From Lapidilactobacillus bayanensis (GTDB lineage: Bacteria > Bacillota > Bacilli > Lactobacillales > Lactobacillaceae): a stretch of 64,000 bases of DNA. The stretch lies in the NCBI RefSeq assembly GCF_003946695.1, contig NZ_RHOX01000003.1:62001-126000 (forward strand), read 5' to 3'. The notes under the pieces are model-generated. The model was not told the origin of the DNA, did no database searches, and saw only the letters and a program-made list of their open reading frames with translations. Both the position numbers and the translations under genes were made by a program. Of the stretch, positions 9,175 to 18,175 are shown piece after piece. How positions within the stretch are numbered: position 1 is the first letter of the stretch; each line of letters begins with the position of its first letter.

Positions 9175-9869
9175 AAGTAACTGCTGGTACGAAATTTAAG
9201 TGAAAATCTTGCTGCATTGACATGCATTGATCTTTCCATTTAAATTTGGATCAGCAACCCGTTGCTTCTCCGCGCTCTGATCTGAAACGTGCTCCCAGCA
9301 ACTGGCGACAGTGAATTTAAGTGTGAATCTCCTTGCGCTGTCACGCAATGATCTTCCCATTTAAATTCATATCGCCACCCCGTTGCTTTGTGCACTCTGA
9401 TTTTGAAATGTGCTACGAACAACTGACTGCGCATAATTTAAGCGTGAATCTCCTTGCGTTAACACGCAATGATCTTCCCGTTTAAATTAAGACAGTCAAC
9501 CCGTTGTTCTCCGCGCTCTGATTTGAAACGTGCTCCCAGCAACTGATTGCTATGTCTAACTAGAAATCCCATCTGGGTTAACACCCAGCTGTGCTTCCTA
9601 GTTAGAGCTACGCAAGCAACCCGTTGCTTTGCGCACTCTGATCTGAAACGTGCTCCCAGCAACTGGTGGTAGTGAATTTAAGCGTGAATCTCACTGCATT
9701 AGCATGCAACGATCTTCCCGTTTAAATTCATACCGCCAACCCGTTGCTTTGCGCACTCTGGTTTGAAACGTGCTCCAAGCAACTGGCGACAGTGAATTTA
9801 AGTGTGACTCTCCTTGCGTTGGCACGCAATGATCTTCCCATTTAAATTCATATCACCAACCCGTTGCTT
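9175..9869. repeat. Tandem array of six ~120 bp long-hairpin units (hairpin family 1)
   Basis: Six units at about 9175-9267, 9297-9388, 9417-9508, 9538-9629, 9658-9749 and 9778-9869, with a nearly constant 120-122 bp period. Each unit is an imperfect hairpin of about 92 nt: outer arms AGCAAC/GTTGCT, a variable middle stem, an inner stem such as TTGCGT/ACGCAA with a 4-base loop, and a conserved asymmetric internal loop (CTG on the 5' strand, CCCG on the 3' strand). Units are separated by a linker resembling GCACTCTGATTTGAAACGTGC, itself partly palindromic. Middle and inner stems differ between units but stay complementary; the unit at 9538 has almost entirely different bases. The array fills the space between the convergent kdgK and AraC genes. 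I see no reading frame in it worth calling. Function is unknown. Confidence 0.85.
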
Positions 9870-9880
9870 GGAGCACTCTG

Positions 9881-10669
9881 TTAGTGTAGCGCTCTGAATT
9901 GTTTTGGGGTCATGGTGGTGTTGTTGTGGAATTGGGCGATGAAGTAGCTGGCGGAGGTGAAGCCTGTGCGGATGGCGATTTGGTCGATTGATAGTTGTGG
10001 TTGGCTGGCTAGTAGTGTTTTGGCGTTGCGTAAGCGTAGGTCGTTGAGGTATTGTAACGGCGTAATACCATACATACTTTTAAAAAGGCGAATTAAATGT
10101 TGAATGGAAAATCCAGCAAGGTTAGCTAATTGTTCGTTGGTTAATGGTTGCTGATAATTCGTGTCCAAGTATTGGCGCACGCGATTGATGACGCTAGTAT
10201 TAGCAGTTGGGGTGTGCTCGGTTAGCTGCGAATGTTGTTTCAAGTATAGCAAAAAGCGATACAGTGAAACGGAAAGTTCAATTGGATCTGATGAAGTTGA
10301 AATCGTTGGTTTGAATGCTTGCTCGAGATCCAAAGCTAGATTGTTAAAAATCTGATAGTTGACACCGGTTGGTAAAACCAAATGACTAGCTTCTTGACCG
10401 GAGAAGGTTAAATATTGCGTGAACCATTTCTCGTTAGAAACTGCGCGGTATTGATGTGCAACATATGGAGCTAACAATAGGCCAGTATTTGTTGGTAATA
10501 AAATATTCTGTTTATTAATTGTGATGACGCCCTGACCAGATGTTGTTTGCAACCAATGATAATAGGGATAGCCATTGGGACGAACAACGGCTTCTTGGAA
10601 CCAGTCGTAACCAATGCTTTCGATGAATAGTGGGAGGTGTTGATCAATTCGGGTGAAGACGACGCGCAT
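9881..10669 (-). CDS. AraC-family transcription regulator
   Basis: A 262-residue protein with an N-terminal cupin-like sugar-binding part (residues ~10-130) and a C-terminal double helix-turn-helix (residues ~165-260: NEQLANLAGFSIQHLIRLFKSM, then IAIRTGFTSASYFIAQF). It starts at ATG 10669 behind GGAGG. It is divergent from the GH42 beta-galactosidase, which it most likely activates in response to a galactoside; this is inferred from position. Its 3' end abuts the 120 bp hairpin array. Confidence 0.88.
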   Translation of the reverse strand: MRVVFTRIDQHLPLFIESIGYDWFQEAVVRPNGYPYYHWLQTTSGQGVITINKQNILLPTNTGLLLAPYVAHQYRAVSNEKWFTQYLTFSGQEASHLVLPTGVNYQIFNNLALDLEQAFKPTISTSSDPIELSVSLYRFLLYLKQHSQLTEHTPTANTSVINRVRQYLDTNYQQPLTNEQLANLAGFSIQHLIRLFKSMYGITPLQYLNDLRLRNAKTLLASQPQLSIDQIAIRTGFTSASYFIAQFHNNTTMTPKQFRALH

Positions 10670-10901
10670 TATTAAAGACCTCCAATGTTCAAATTGTGTT
10701 ACTTTTACTTCAAATTATACAACATTTTGCGACCGTTGTTGTGTAAACTGAAGCTGAAAGTAAATGCTGGAAATGTGCTGTGAAGCGTAGATAATTGTGG
10801 TTAAACTGATTCTGACTAAATTTTAAAGCACAAAGATCTGTCGGAATTCCGTTAATCCTCGTTGCCTAACCGCTTCTCTGCATTTTGATGGAGGTATTCT
10901 G

Positions 10902-12929
10902 ATGGAGACAAAACAATTTAAGCAGATTTTATTCGGCGGTGATTATAATCCGGAACAGTGGCCTAAAGAAGTTTGGTATCACGACATGCAGTTGTTGACG
11001 AAAGCAAACATTAATGAGGCGACAATTAATGTTTTTTCGTGGGCACAATTGCAGCCGACTGAAGAAAAATATGATTTCTCAACTTTAGACGCTATTGTTA
11101 AGCTACTGGTAGAAAATAATTTTCAAATTGTCCTTGCCACTTCAACGGCCGCCGTGCCTGCTTGGATGGCTAAACGCTATCCAGAAGTTGAACGGACTGA
11201 TTTTCAAGGACGTCATCATCGGTTTGGTGAGCGACATAATGCTTGCCCGAATAGTCCAGTTTTTCGGATGTATGGTCGTCGTTTAGCTAGCAAGTTGGCC
11301 CAACGTTATGGCGAATTAGCGAATGTTGTTTGCTGGCATGTTTCGAATGAATACGGTGGTCAATGCTACTGTGACAATTGCGCCAAGGCATTTCGTGTTT
11401 GGTTGCAACGGCGTTATAACTCAATCGCTGACGTCAATCAAGCCTGGAACACTAATTTTTGGGGCCATACGTTTTATGATTGGGACGAAATTTTCCCGCC
11501 TAATGAACTTGGCGATGCCATTGGCAGTGACAATAGTAATTCAACGATTGCAGGCTTGTCGATAGATTATCGCCGCTTTATGTCCGACAGTATGCTGCAA
11601 AATTACACTGACGAACGTGATGCAATTCGTGAGTTTGATCCAGAAACACCAATTACAACTAACTTGATGGGTACATTTAAGGACTTAGATTATTTCAAAT
11701 GGGCTCGAGAAATGAATCTTGTGTCTTGGGATAATTATCCTGCCTACAACACGCCCTTTAGTTATACCGCAATGTGTCACGATTTAATGCGTGGTGTTAA
11801 AAATGGTGCACCATTTATGTTGATGGAACAAACACCATCACAACAGAACTGGCAACCATTTAATTCTTTGAAGCGTCCTGGACAAATGCGGGCGATGAGC
11901 TATCAAGCAATGGCACATGGTGCAGATACGATTCAATATTTCCAATTGCGTCAGTCACGTGGTGCCACAGAAAAATTCCATGGTGCAGTTATTAGTCATG
12001 CTGACACTGATAACACACGTGTTTTCCGGGAAACAGCAACGCTTGGTCAAGAATTATCAGCTTTAGGGACGGAGACGTTGGGTGGTCGGACACCAGCTAA
12101 AGTCGGAATTATTTTTGATTGGGATAATTATTGGGCATTGGAATATGCTAGTGGTCCTAATGTTTTGTTGAAATATGTTGATCAAATTCATCGTTACTAT
12201 GCGGCTTTTTATCGACAAAATATTGCTGTTGATATGATTCCAACCGACTTATCTGCTGAACAAATGGCTCAGTATGATTTAGTCGTGGCACCAGTGTTAT
12301 ATATGGTTAAGCCAGGTGTAGCTGAGCAATTAACTCAATATGTCAAAAATGGCGGTCATTTTATTACAACATTTATGAGCGGCTTGGTCGATGAACACGA
12401 TAACGTTGATATTGGTGGCTATCCGGGCCAGTTGCGTGAGTTAATGGGTGTTTGGGTGGAAGAATTTGACGCATTGCCACCAGAAAAAAGTTATCAAGTT
12501 AAATTTAACGATCAAACGACCAGTCGGTGTGATTTAATCTGCGATATTATTCATCCAGAAGGAGCCGAAGTACTTGCTACTTATGATAAAGGAGAATTTT
12601 ATCAAGATACACCAGTCGTCACGAAAAATAAGTTTGGCGCAGGCTCAACAATTTATGTAGGTACCCAACTTGCTGATGAAGGGTTAGATCACCTTGTTAA
12701 CGCGCTAATTAGTGAATTTGATTGGGAACATTACACCACACCGGCAGGTATTGAAATCACACGTCGGGTTAACGATGATCAAGCCTTGTATTATCTTGTA
12801 AATAATACAAATGAACCAGCAACGATAGATTGGCCAGTTGCTGGTGTAGATTTGCTTAGCGGTCAAGCAGTCGCTGCAGGTGAAATGAGTGTTGCAGCGT
12901 TTGATGTGAAGATTGTGAGGAAGAGATAA
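10902..12929 (+). CDS. GH42 beta-galactosidase
   Basis: A 675-residue GH42 enzyme. The N-terminus LFGGDYNPEQWP is diagnostic. The acid/base glutamate is E150 in HVSNEYGG and the nucleophile is E309 in MLMEQTPS. A zinc-type cysteine group (QCYCDNC) follows E150. A trimerisation-like domain and a short C-terminal beta domain follow the barrel. There is no signal peptide, so it cleaves imported beta-galactosides in the cytoplasm. Lactobacillar GH42 enzymes commonly act on galacto-oligosaccharides or arabinogalactan/galactan fragments, which would suit the neighbouring arabinose island. No permease gene accompanies it. The ATG follows GGAGG. Confidence 0.92.
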   Translation: METKQFKQILFGGDYNPEQWPKEVWYHDMQLLTKANINEATINVFSWAQLQPTEEKYDFSTLDAIVKLLVENNFQIVLATSTAAVPAWMAKRYPEVERTDFQGRHHRFGERHNACPNSPVFRMYGRRLASKLAQRYGELANVVCWHVSNEYGGQCYCDNCAKAFRVWLQRRYNSIADVNQAWNTNFWGHTFYDWDEIFPPNELGDAIGSDNSNSTIAGLSIDYRRFMSDSMLQNYTDERDAIREFDPETPITTNLMGTFKDLDYFKWAREMNLVSWDNYPAYNTPFSYTAMCHDLMRGVKNGAPFMLMEQTPSQQNWQPFNSLKRPGQMRAMSYQAMAHGADTIQYFQLRQSRGATEKFHGAVISHADTDNTRVFRETATLGQELSALGTETLGGRTPAKVGIIFDWDNYWALEYASGPNVLLKYVDQIHRYYAAFYRQNIAVDMIPTDLSAEQMAQYDLVVAPVLYMVKPGVAEQLTQYVKNGGHFITTFMSGLVDEHDNVDIGGYPGQLRELMGVWVEEFDALPPEKSYQVKFNDQTTSRCDLICDIIHPEGAEVLATYDKGEFYQDTPVVTKNKFGAGSTIYVGTQLADEGLDHLVNALISEFDWEHYTTPAGIEITRRVNDDQALYYLVNNTNEPATIDWPVAGVDLLSGQAVAAGEMSVAAFDVKIVRKR

Positions 12930-12990
12930 GCATCAGTACGATGTTAAAAAGAGCGATAAGTACTTGTACAACTCACAATAGTGATATATA

Positions 12991-13006
12991 ATTTATACGT
13001 ATAAAT
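12991..13006. promoter_or_regulatory. AraR operator upstream of araR
   Basis: A perfect 16 bp palindrome, ATTTATACGTATAAAT, very close to the known Bacillus AraR box ATTTGTACGTACAAAT, lying 17 bp before the araR start. Its position suggests autorepression. Confidence 0.8.
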
Positions 13007-13022
13007 CGTTGTGAGGTTGCAT

Positions 13023-14105
13023 ATGGAAAAAAAATATCAAATCGTAATAGATGCAGTTGAGAAGTGGATCAATATTGGTAAATATCAGGCGAATGATAAA
13101 TTGCCAACAGAATCTGAATTAATGAATATGTTTAATGTTAGTCGTCATACAGTCAGAAAATCACTTTCCGATTTAGAAACTAAGGGAGTGGTTTATAGAA
13201 TTCAAGGCGGTGGTACATTTGTTGCTGAGGAAAAAAGAGGAACTAATGCGTTTACTGATAATCAAATTATTGCTGTTTTAACGACTCACATAAACGACTA
13301 TATTTTTCCATCAATCATATCCGGTATTGAAAGTGAACTGAGCCGTAAGTCAATATCTTTAACATTGAGTAGCACTCAAAATAACGAAGATGTAGAAAGA
13401 AAAGAGCTACTTAAATTACTTAACGGCGGAATTAATGGCTTGATTGTTGAACCGACTAAGAGCGCGTTCAATTTAAAAAATTTTGATTTATATGACGAGT
13501 TAATAAAAAGTGGACTCCCAATAATTACTATCAATTCACATCCAGCACAGTTAAATATTCCCTATTTTGTGATGGACGACTTTCGTGGTGGCCAAGTTGC
13601 AACTGAATATTTATTGCACCATAATCACACCAATATTTTAGGCATTTTTAAAACGGATGATCAACAAGGCATTGACAGAATGAATGGCTTTACTGATGAA
13701 ATGCAACGTAGCCAATTGACAAGCAATGCTGCTAACTTGTTGTTTCAATCTGGAGATTCGAAGCAACGTATTAGTCAACACTTACTGGATTGCCTTTCTA
13801 GTTCGAATAGACCAACTGCTATTATATGCTACAATGATCAGGTTGCAGTGATAACGTATAATCTTGCAGTAAGTTTAGGAATGAGAATTCCTCAAGATCT
13901 GTCAATCATTGGTTTCGATAATTCAACCTTATCACATAGCTTTGGTATTCAGCTAACATCGATTGACCATCCTAAAGATAAAATGGGACATGATGCTGCA
14001 GGATTAATGATTAAAATGTTGGATAATCCAACAAAAGATTATAGCACTAATTCAGAAATTTATAGACCAATAATTATTGAAGGTGATTCTGTAGTTAAGA
14101 TATAG
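13023..14105 (+). CDS. araR: Arabinose-responsive repressor AraR
   Basis: A 360-residue GntR winged-helix (residues ~1-72: PTESELMNMFNVSRHTVRKSL then GGGTFV) fused to a LacI/periplasmic-binding-like sensor (INGLIVEPT, VMDDFRGGQVA, ICYNDQ, LSIIGFDN). This is the architecture of AraR, the L-arabinose-released repressor of pentose and arabinan genes. The in-frame GTG at 13011 is inside the GTGAGGT ribosome site; the ATG at 13023 has correct spacing and is used here. A near-perfect AraR box precedes the gene, and two further boxes precede the downstream importer genes. It is followed by a strong terminator, so it is probably monocistronic or the end of a GH42-araR transcript. Confidence 0.88.
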   Translation: MEKKYQIVIDAVEKWINIGKYQANDKLPTESELMNMFNVSRHTVRKSLSDLETKGVVYRIQGGGTFVAEEKRGTNAFTDNQIIAVLTTHINDYIFPSIISGIESELSRKSISLTLSSTQNNEDVERKELLKLLNGGINGLIVEPTKSAFNLKNFDLYDELIKSGLPIITINSHPAQLNIPYFVMDDFRGGQVATEYLLHHNHTNILGIFKTDDQQGIDRMNGFTDEMQRSQLTSNAANLLFQSGDSKQRISQHLLDCLSSSNRPTAIICYNDQVAVITYNLAVSLGMRIPQDLSIIGFDNSTLSHSFGIQLTSIDHPKDKMGHDAAGLMIKMLDNPTKDYSTNSEIYRPIIIEGDSVVKI

Positions 14106-14137
14106 AATATTTTTATTTTATAAATTGAAGAGCGACT

Positions 14138-14194
14138 TGATGAAGAAGGCCCAGGCATATCAATATGTCTGGGCCTTCTTCATCAAAAAATAAA
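14138..14194 (+). terminator. Terminator after araR
   Basis: A long, nearly perfect palindrome: GATGAAGAAGGCCCAG pairs with CTGGGCCTTCTTCATC around a short loop, with an A tract after it. The symmetry may allow it to act on either strand. Confidence 0.8.
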
Positions 14195-14246
14195 CGAACG
14201 TTATTGTGTTAAAACGACATTTATATTGACAAATTATATATATTTT

Positions 14247-14369
14247 TTTCATACGTATAATTTTTCTTGACTATAAGCGGTTTTCGTGTGATAATAAATT
14301 CGAACGTTAGCTAATGTTTGAACAATATTCTATATATATTTAATGGTCACTATTTTTGTACGAATAAAT
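14247..14369 (+). promoter_or_regulatory. Two AraR boxes and promoter of the importer operon
   Basis: Box 1 at 14247-14262 (TTTCATACGTATAATT) overlaps a TATAAT -10 at 14256-14261. Box 2 at 14354-14369 (TTTTGTACGAATAAAT) matches the AraR consensus at about 13 of 16 positions. The centres are 107 bp apart, so cooperative or looping repression is conceivable. Confidence 0.65.
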
Positions 14370-14403
14370 TGATACAAGATAAAAAGTATATGGAGGATTA
14401 ATT

Positions 14404-15675
14404 TTGAAGAAAATAACTTTTTTTAAAGCGCTATCATTTTTAACGATTACGTTAGTGTTTGCAACGGGCTGTGCCAAGAAAAATACTGAATCAGTAAGTA
14501 AAACTGCTGATGATAAGAAAGTTACTATAAAGTTTTCGAATTGGGATTCGTTTGATAAAAATATTATTAAGGATTTTGAGAAAGAAAACCCAAATATCAA
14601 GGTAGAACATGTTAACATTCCAGATTCTGATTATTCTCAAAAAATAAATACTATGTTGATTGGTGGAAATGCACCAGATGTAATGCTACAGTTTGAAACG
14701 GATTTACCAAGATATGCTAAATCTGGAAGTATACTTAATTTAGAAAAGTATATTAATAAAACACCGTCAATAAAAAATGCAAAATTTATTTCAGCAGTTA
14801 ATGATTTAAATAAGGATGTCAAGGGAGAATATGGGTTGCCATGGTGTTATGGCGCAGAAGTTTTATTCTATAACAAGGATATGTTTGATAAGGCCGGGGT
14901 AAAATATCCAACCAATGATTGGACTTGGGAAGACTTTGAAAGTGCTGCAAAAAAGTTAACTATCAGAAATGGCGATTCAGTTAGCCAGTGGGGTACAGAT
15001 TCATTAACATTTCGAGGTGGCTGGTGGTCAATGGCAGGACAAGCCGGTGATAAGGTTGCGACTTCTAATGATAAACTAAAAGTCGGAAGTGGTTTAGAAA
15101 AAGCATTAAAGTTTCAAAATCGTTTAACTAATATTGACAAGGTTAGTCCGCAACCATCTACAGGTGAAAATGTTGCCGATCTGTTTGGTGCGGGTAAAGC
15201 AGCAATGACCAGAACTGGCAATTGGATGATCCCTCAATATAAGGATGCAAAATTCAAGTGGGACATAGCGCCCTTGCCAAAGGACGAACAGCAGTATACA
15301 ACACTACACACAGGGTTTTATACTATTAATGCTAAAAGTAAAAATCCGGATGCAGCATGGAAATTTATTTCTTATATGATGAGTAAAAAAGGGCAGAGGT
15401 GGACAAACAAACATTACAATAACGTTTCAGCAATTGATGAATATGCTAAAAAGCAATGGTTTAAGAGCCCAGGAGCTAACGGGCCAACTAATTGGGATGT
15501 TCTGAATGATGCAGGTAATTATGGCAAGTTTGGATATGTTTTGTTAAATGCACAAACTACGACGGATATGGTAAATCAGTTTGATTCATATTTGCTTGGA
15601 AAAACAACAATTGACAATATTATGAAGAAACAAGTACCAAAAGCAAATACTAGTTTAAAGAAAAATACTGATTAA
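14404..15675 (+). CDS. Arabino-oligosaccharide ABC transporter, solute-binding lipoprotein (AraN-like)
   Basis: A 423-residue family-1 extracellular solute-binding lipoprotein. It has a lipoprotein signal peptide with lipobox FATGC near residue 23 and a typical carbohydrate-binding fold (WDSFDKNIIKDFEKENPNIKVEHVNI, IGGNAPDVMLQFE, FYNKDMFDKAG). It starts at TTG 14404, seven bases after GGAGG. It is first in an operon with two MalF/MalG-type permeases and is preceded by AraR boxes. By family and context it corresponds to B. subtilis AraN, binding arabinose oligomers outside the cell. The exact ligand is inferred. Confidence 0.85.
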   Translation: MKKITFFKALSFLTITLVFATGCAKKNTESVSKTADDKKVTIKFSNWDSFDKNIIKDFEKENPNIKVEHVNIPDSDYSQKINTMLIGGNAPDVMLQFETDLPRYAKSGSILNLEKYINKTPSIKNAKFISAVNDLNKDVKGEYGLPWCYGAEVLFYNKDMFDKAGVKYPTNDWTWEDFESAAKKLTIRNGDSVSQWGTDSLTFRGGWWSMAGQAGDKVATSNDKLKVGSGLEKALKFQNRLTNIDKVSPQPSTGENVADLFGAGKAAMTRTGNWMIPQYKDAKFKWDIAPLPKDEQQYTTLHTGFYTINAKSKNPDAAWKFISYMMSKKGQRWTNKHYNNVSAIDEYAKKQWFKSPGANGPTNWDVLNDAGNYGKFGYVLLNAQTTTDMVNQFDSYLLGKTTIDNIMKKQVPKANTSLKKNTD

Positions 15676-15739
15676 GGCTTAAATATTTGTTGATATTTTG
15701 TATAAACATTTTTTCGAATAATTAATATAGAGTTGAGAA

Positions 15740-16618
15740 GTGATTAAAATTAAAACCAAGTTTAGTAATTTAAAAGCATGGACGTATCTTACTCCATGGA
15801 TTGTTGGATTTGTTGTTTTTACAGGCGGACCAATTATTGCCGGTTTTTTACTTAGCTTAACACGGTGGAATATGCTTGGAAATCCGACTTTTGTTGGGCT
15901 GGATAACTATAGATCTTTATTTTCTAAGAATTCAGATTTTGGGAACACAATTAAAATAACATTAATTTATACAATATTGGCTGTTGGATTGAGTGTCATT
16001 ACGGCGTTATTCTTGGCAATACTATTGAATATGGATGTTAAGCATAAAGCAGTGTTTCAATTTATGTACTTTGTTCCATCGGTTATGCCATCTGTAGTAA
16101 TGGCTGGTATTTTACTACTTATGTTTAATAAAGATTTGGGAGTTGTTAATTGGTTTTTGAGTTTATTAGGAATTAAGGGGCCAAATTGGATGGGGTCGAG
16201 TGGATATATTTGGGTAGTTATTGCCTTAGCCAGCGTATTTTCATACTCAACTGGACAAATGATGATTACGTTTAATACCGCGCTAAAAGATGTTCCAACT
16301 GACAGATATGAAGCAAGCGCCTTAGATGGTGCAAGTTCCTGGCAACAGTTCATTCATGTGACTCTACCTGGGATTTCGAGTATTTTGTTGTTCAATACTG
16401 TTGTTGCTACGGTCAATTCATTTAATAGCTCATTTTCAATGCTTTTTCCATTAACAAATGGCGGACCCGGAACCTCAACGCAAGTATTGAGTTTGGCAAT
16501 TTATCAAAAGGCATTTAAGGAATTTGATATGGGTCTTGCATCTGCGATGGCGGTAATTTTGTTTGTTTTGGTAGCAATAATTGGTATTATCGAGTTTCGA
16601 TTAATGTCAAAGGATTAG
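15740..16618 (+). CDS. ABC sugar permease, MalF/AraP type
   Basis: A 292-residue membrane protein with about six transmembrane segments and the binding-protein-dependent permease EAA-like loop (YEASALDGASSWQQFIHVTLPGI). The start is GTG 15740, and the ribosome site is only weak. It is the first permease of the AraNPQ-like importer and would pair with the next gene. No ATPase gene is present in the operon, so it is expected to use a shared MsmX/MalK-type ATPase encoded elsewhere, as known for B. subtilis AraNPQ. Confidence 0.85.
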   Translation: MIKIKTKFSNLKAWTYLTPWIVGFVVFTGGPIIAGFLLSLTRWNMLGNPTFVGLDNYRSLFSKNSDFGNTIKITLIYTILAVGLSVITALFLAILLNMDVKHKAVFQFMYFVPSVMPSVVMAGILLLMFNKDLGVVNWFLSLLGIKGPNWMGSSGYIWVVIALASVFSYSTGQMMITFNTALKDVPTDRYEASALDGASSWQQFIHVTLPGISSILLFNTVVATVNSFNSSFSMLFPLTNGGPGTSTQVLSLAIYQKAFKEFDMGLASAMAVILFVLVAIIGIIEFRLMSKD

Positions 16619-16631
16619 AGGTGAAAGGACA

Positions 16632-17477
16632 TTGAAAAATAAAAATATGAAGGCAGCAGGACGATATTTATTAATGTCAATTGTTGCGTTAATAATGTTC
16701 TTTCCGATTGCTTGGATTTTTATTAATTCTTTAAAAACCCTCGGAGGGATTAGTTCATTTCCTCCACAATTCTTTTTAAAGCATCCCCAGTGGTCAAACT
16801 ATCGTCGTGTATTGTTGACACCTAATGTATTGAACTATTTTAGAAACACGTTGATTCTAATTGCCGGAAATACAATAGGAACTTTACTCTCAAGCTCTAT
16901 CGTGGCCTACCCATTGGCTCGGATGAATTTTAAAGGGAAATCTGCTGTTTTTTCATTGATTATAGCAACGATGATGGTTCCAACAGTAACAACAATAATT
17001 CCACAGTTTATTCTATTTCGGTCTTTCGGTTGGCTTGATAGTTTTCTGCCAATGATCGTTCCATCCTTTTTTGCAGGACCATATAACGTCTTTTTATTCC
17101 GTCAATTTTTCAAGACAATCCCTAAAAGTATTGACGAATCGGCGGCTATGGACGGGCTTAATTCTTGGCAGATTTTTATTAAGATGATTGTGCCACTTTC
17201 AAAGGGAACCTTTATTACAGTTGGAGTACTATCTGCTATTTTTTGGTGGAATGAATTATTTACTCCGTTGATATACATTAACAGCGAATCACTAAAACCA
17301 TTAACTCTAGGTGCATTGAATGCATTTAAACTAGATGGTGGGCAAAATGTTACTGCATGGAATCTTCAAATGGCTTTTGCCATGTTGATGGCAGTTCCAC
17401 CTATGTTGTTGTATATGTTTGCATCAAAATATTTGATGGTTGGTAATGGCGCATCAACTGGAGATAAAGAAGGTTAG
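16632..17477 (+). CDS. ABC sugar permease, MalG/AraQ type
   Basis: A 281-residue permease with about six transmembrane helices and the EAA loop (IDESAAMDGLNSWQIFIKMIVPLS). It starts at TTG 16632 behind AAAGGA, 13 bp after the preceding permease. It is the second membrane subunit of the arabino-oligosaccharide importer. It is followed two bases later by a small membrane protein, indicating translational coupling. Confidence 0.86.
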   Translation: MKNKNMKAAGRYLLMSIVALIMFFPIAWIFINSLKTLGGISSFPPQFFLKHPQWSNYRRVLLTPNVLNYFRNTLILIAGNTIGTLLSSSIVAYPLARMNFKGKSAVFSLIIATMMVPTVTTIIPQFILFRSFGWLDSFLPMIVPSFFAGPYNVFLFRQFFKTIPKSIDESAAMDGLNSWQIFIKMIVPLSKGTFITVGVLSAIFWWNELFTPLIYINSESLKPLTLGALNAFKLDGGQNVTAWNLQMAFAMLMAVPPMLLYMFASKYLMVGNGASTGDKEG

Positions 17478-17479
17478 AT

Positions 17480-17812
17480 ATGAGATATACTAAAATAAGT
17501 ATTGCTACTATAACAGCGGGTATATCGTTGTTGACTTGGGTACAAGGCTTGGTAATTTCTTTGAAAGATATTTCAATAATTCAAGTATTCTGTTGTATAT
17601 TGATGGGTATCCTTGGAATATCGCTTTCGATCCGTTTGGTGAGACGAGAATATTTGATGTTTTCTGATATTTTCATTGTACTTTTGTTTTCTGTTGTTGG
17701 AGTATTCTCGAAAATTCCGATAGCGCAAATTGGGGCCCTTTTGGTAGCGTCATTGGTAACCTTACTGATGATTTTATCTCGTAATAAGCTGTCACCGAGA
17801 AAGTGGGTATAA
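17480..17812 (+). CDS. Small membrane protein of the arabinoside importer operon, unknown function
   Basis: A 110-residue protein that I do not recognise, with three or four hydrophobic segments (around residues 8-26, 35-52, 63-80 and 84-98) and basic loops. It starts two bases after the AraQ-like stop codon, so it is translationally coupled to the transporter. It ends directly at the ATG of the next small gene. Possible roles include a transporter accessory subunit, but no motif supports a function. Confidence 0.65.
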   Translation: MRYTKISIATITAGISLLTWVQGLVISLKDISIIQVFCCILMGILGISLSIRLVRREYLMFSDIFIVLLFSVVGVFSKIPIAQIGALLVASLVTLLMILSRNKLSPRKWV

Positions 17813-18001
17813 ATGATGCACAATGCAATCATGATTACTTTGGTTGGATTATATTCTTTGGTAGTTTTGTTTGTTTCTGTGGTCTGGTTGTTTTTTGCGA
17901 AGAAAAGAGAAAAGTCGGTTGTCAAACCACTTTGTATGACGGTTGTTAGTAGTTTCCTATTCCTCGGAAGCATTGTTATTGTAAGCTACTTAAAGTTCTG
18001 A
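17813..18001 (+). CDS. Two-helix small membrane protein, unknown function
   Basis: A 62-residue protein with two hydrophobic segments (residues ~6-28 and ~40-59) separated by a KKREK basic turn. Its ATG directly follows the TAA of the previous gene, suggesting coupled translation. It is the last gene of the importer operon, before a terminator-like hairpin. I do not recognise the family. Confidence 0.6.
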   Translation: MMHNAIMITLVGLYSLVVLFVSVVWLFFAKKREKSVVKPLCMTVVSSFLFLGSIVIVSYLKF

Positions 18002-18063
18002 AAATTTAGATGCTTTATTTATTTTGGATAGTAGTTTCTTATGATATGGTAATGGAAGCGAAT

Positions 18064-18124
18064 AGGGTTATGACACTACCGATTAATGCGTTACTAATAC
18101 GGTATATATCATAACTCTTTTTTT
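18064..18124 (+). terminator. Terminator or attenuator between importer genes and araD
   Basis: The arms AGGGTTATGA and TCATAACTCT, with an internal TACCG/CGGTA stem, are followed by TTTTTTT. It lies 52 bp before the araD start. An AATACGGTATAT stretch in the 3' arm faintly resembles an AraR half-box. It may separate transcripts or attenuate read-through into araDA. Confidence 0.6.
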
Positions 18125-18175
18125 ATTCATAAATGAAGTTAATTAGCAATAGTAGTCAATTAAGGAGGCAGTTCA

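Noticed and set aside
9240-9662. Two minus-strand frames within the hairpin array
   Set aside because: They read through the 120 bp repeats; the apparent similarity between the proteins only reflects the repeat.
9175-9869. CRISPR array
   Set aside because: The period is about 120 bp, there is no 24-40 bp direct repeat separated by unique spacers, variation is in paired positions, and no cas gene is nearby.
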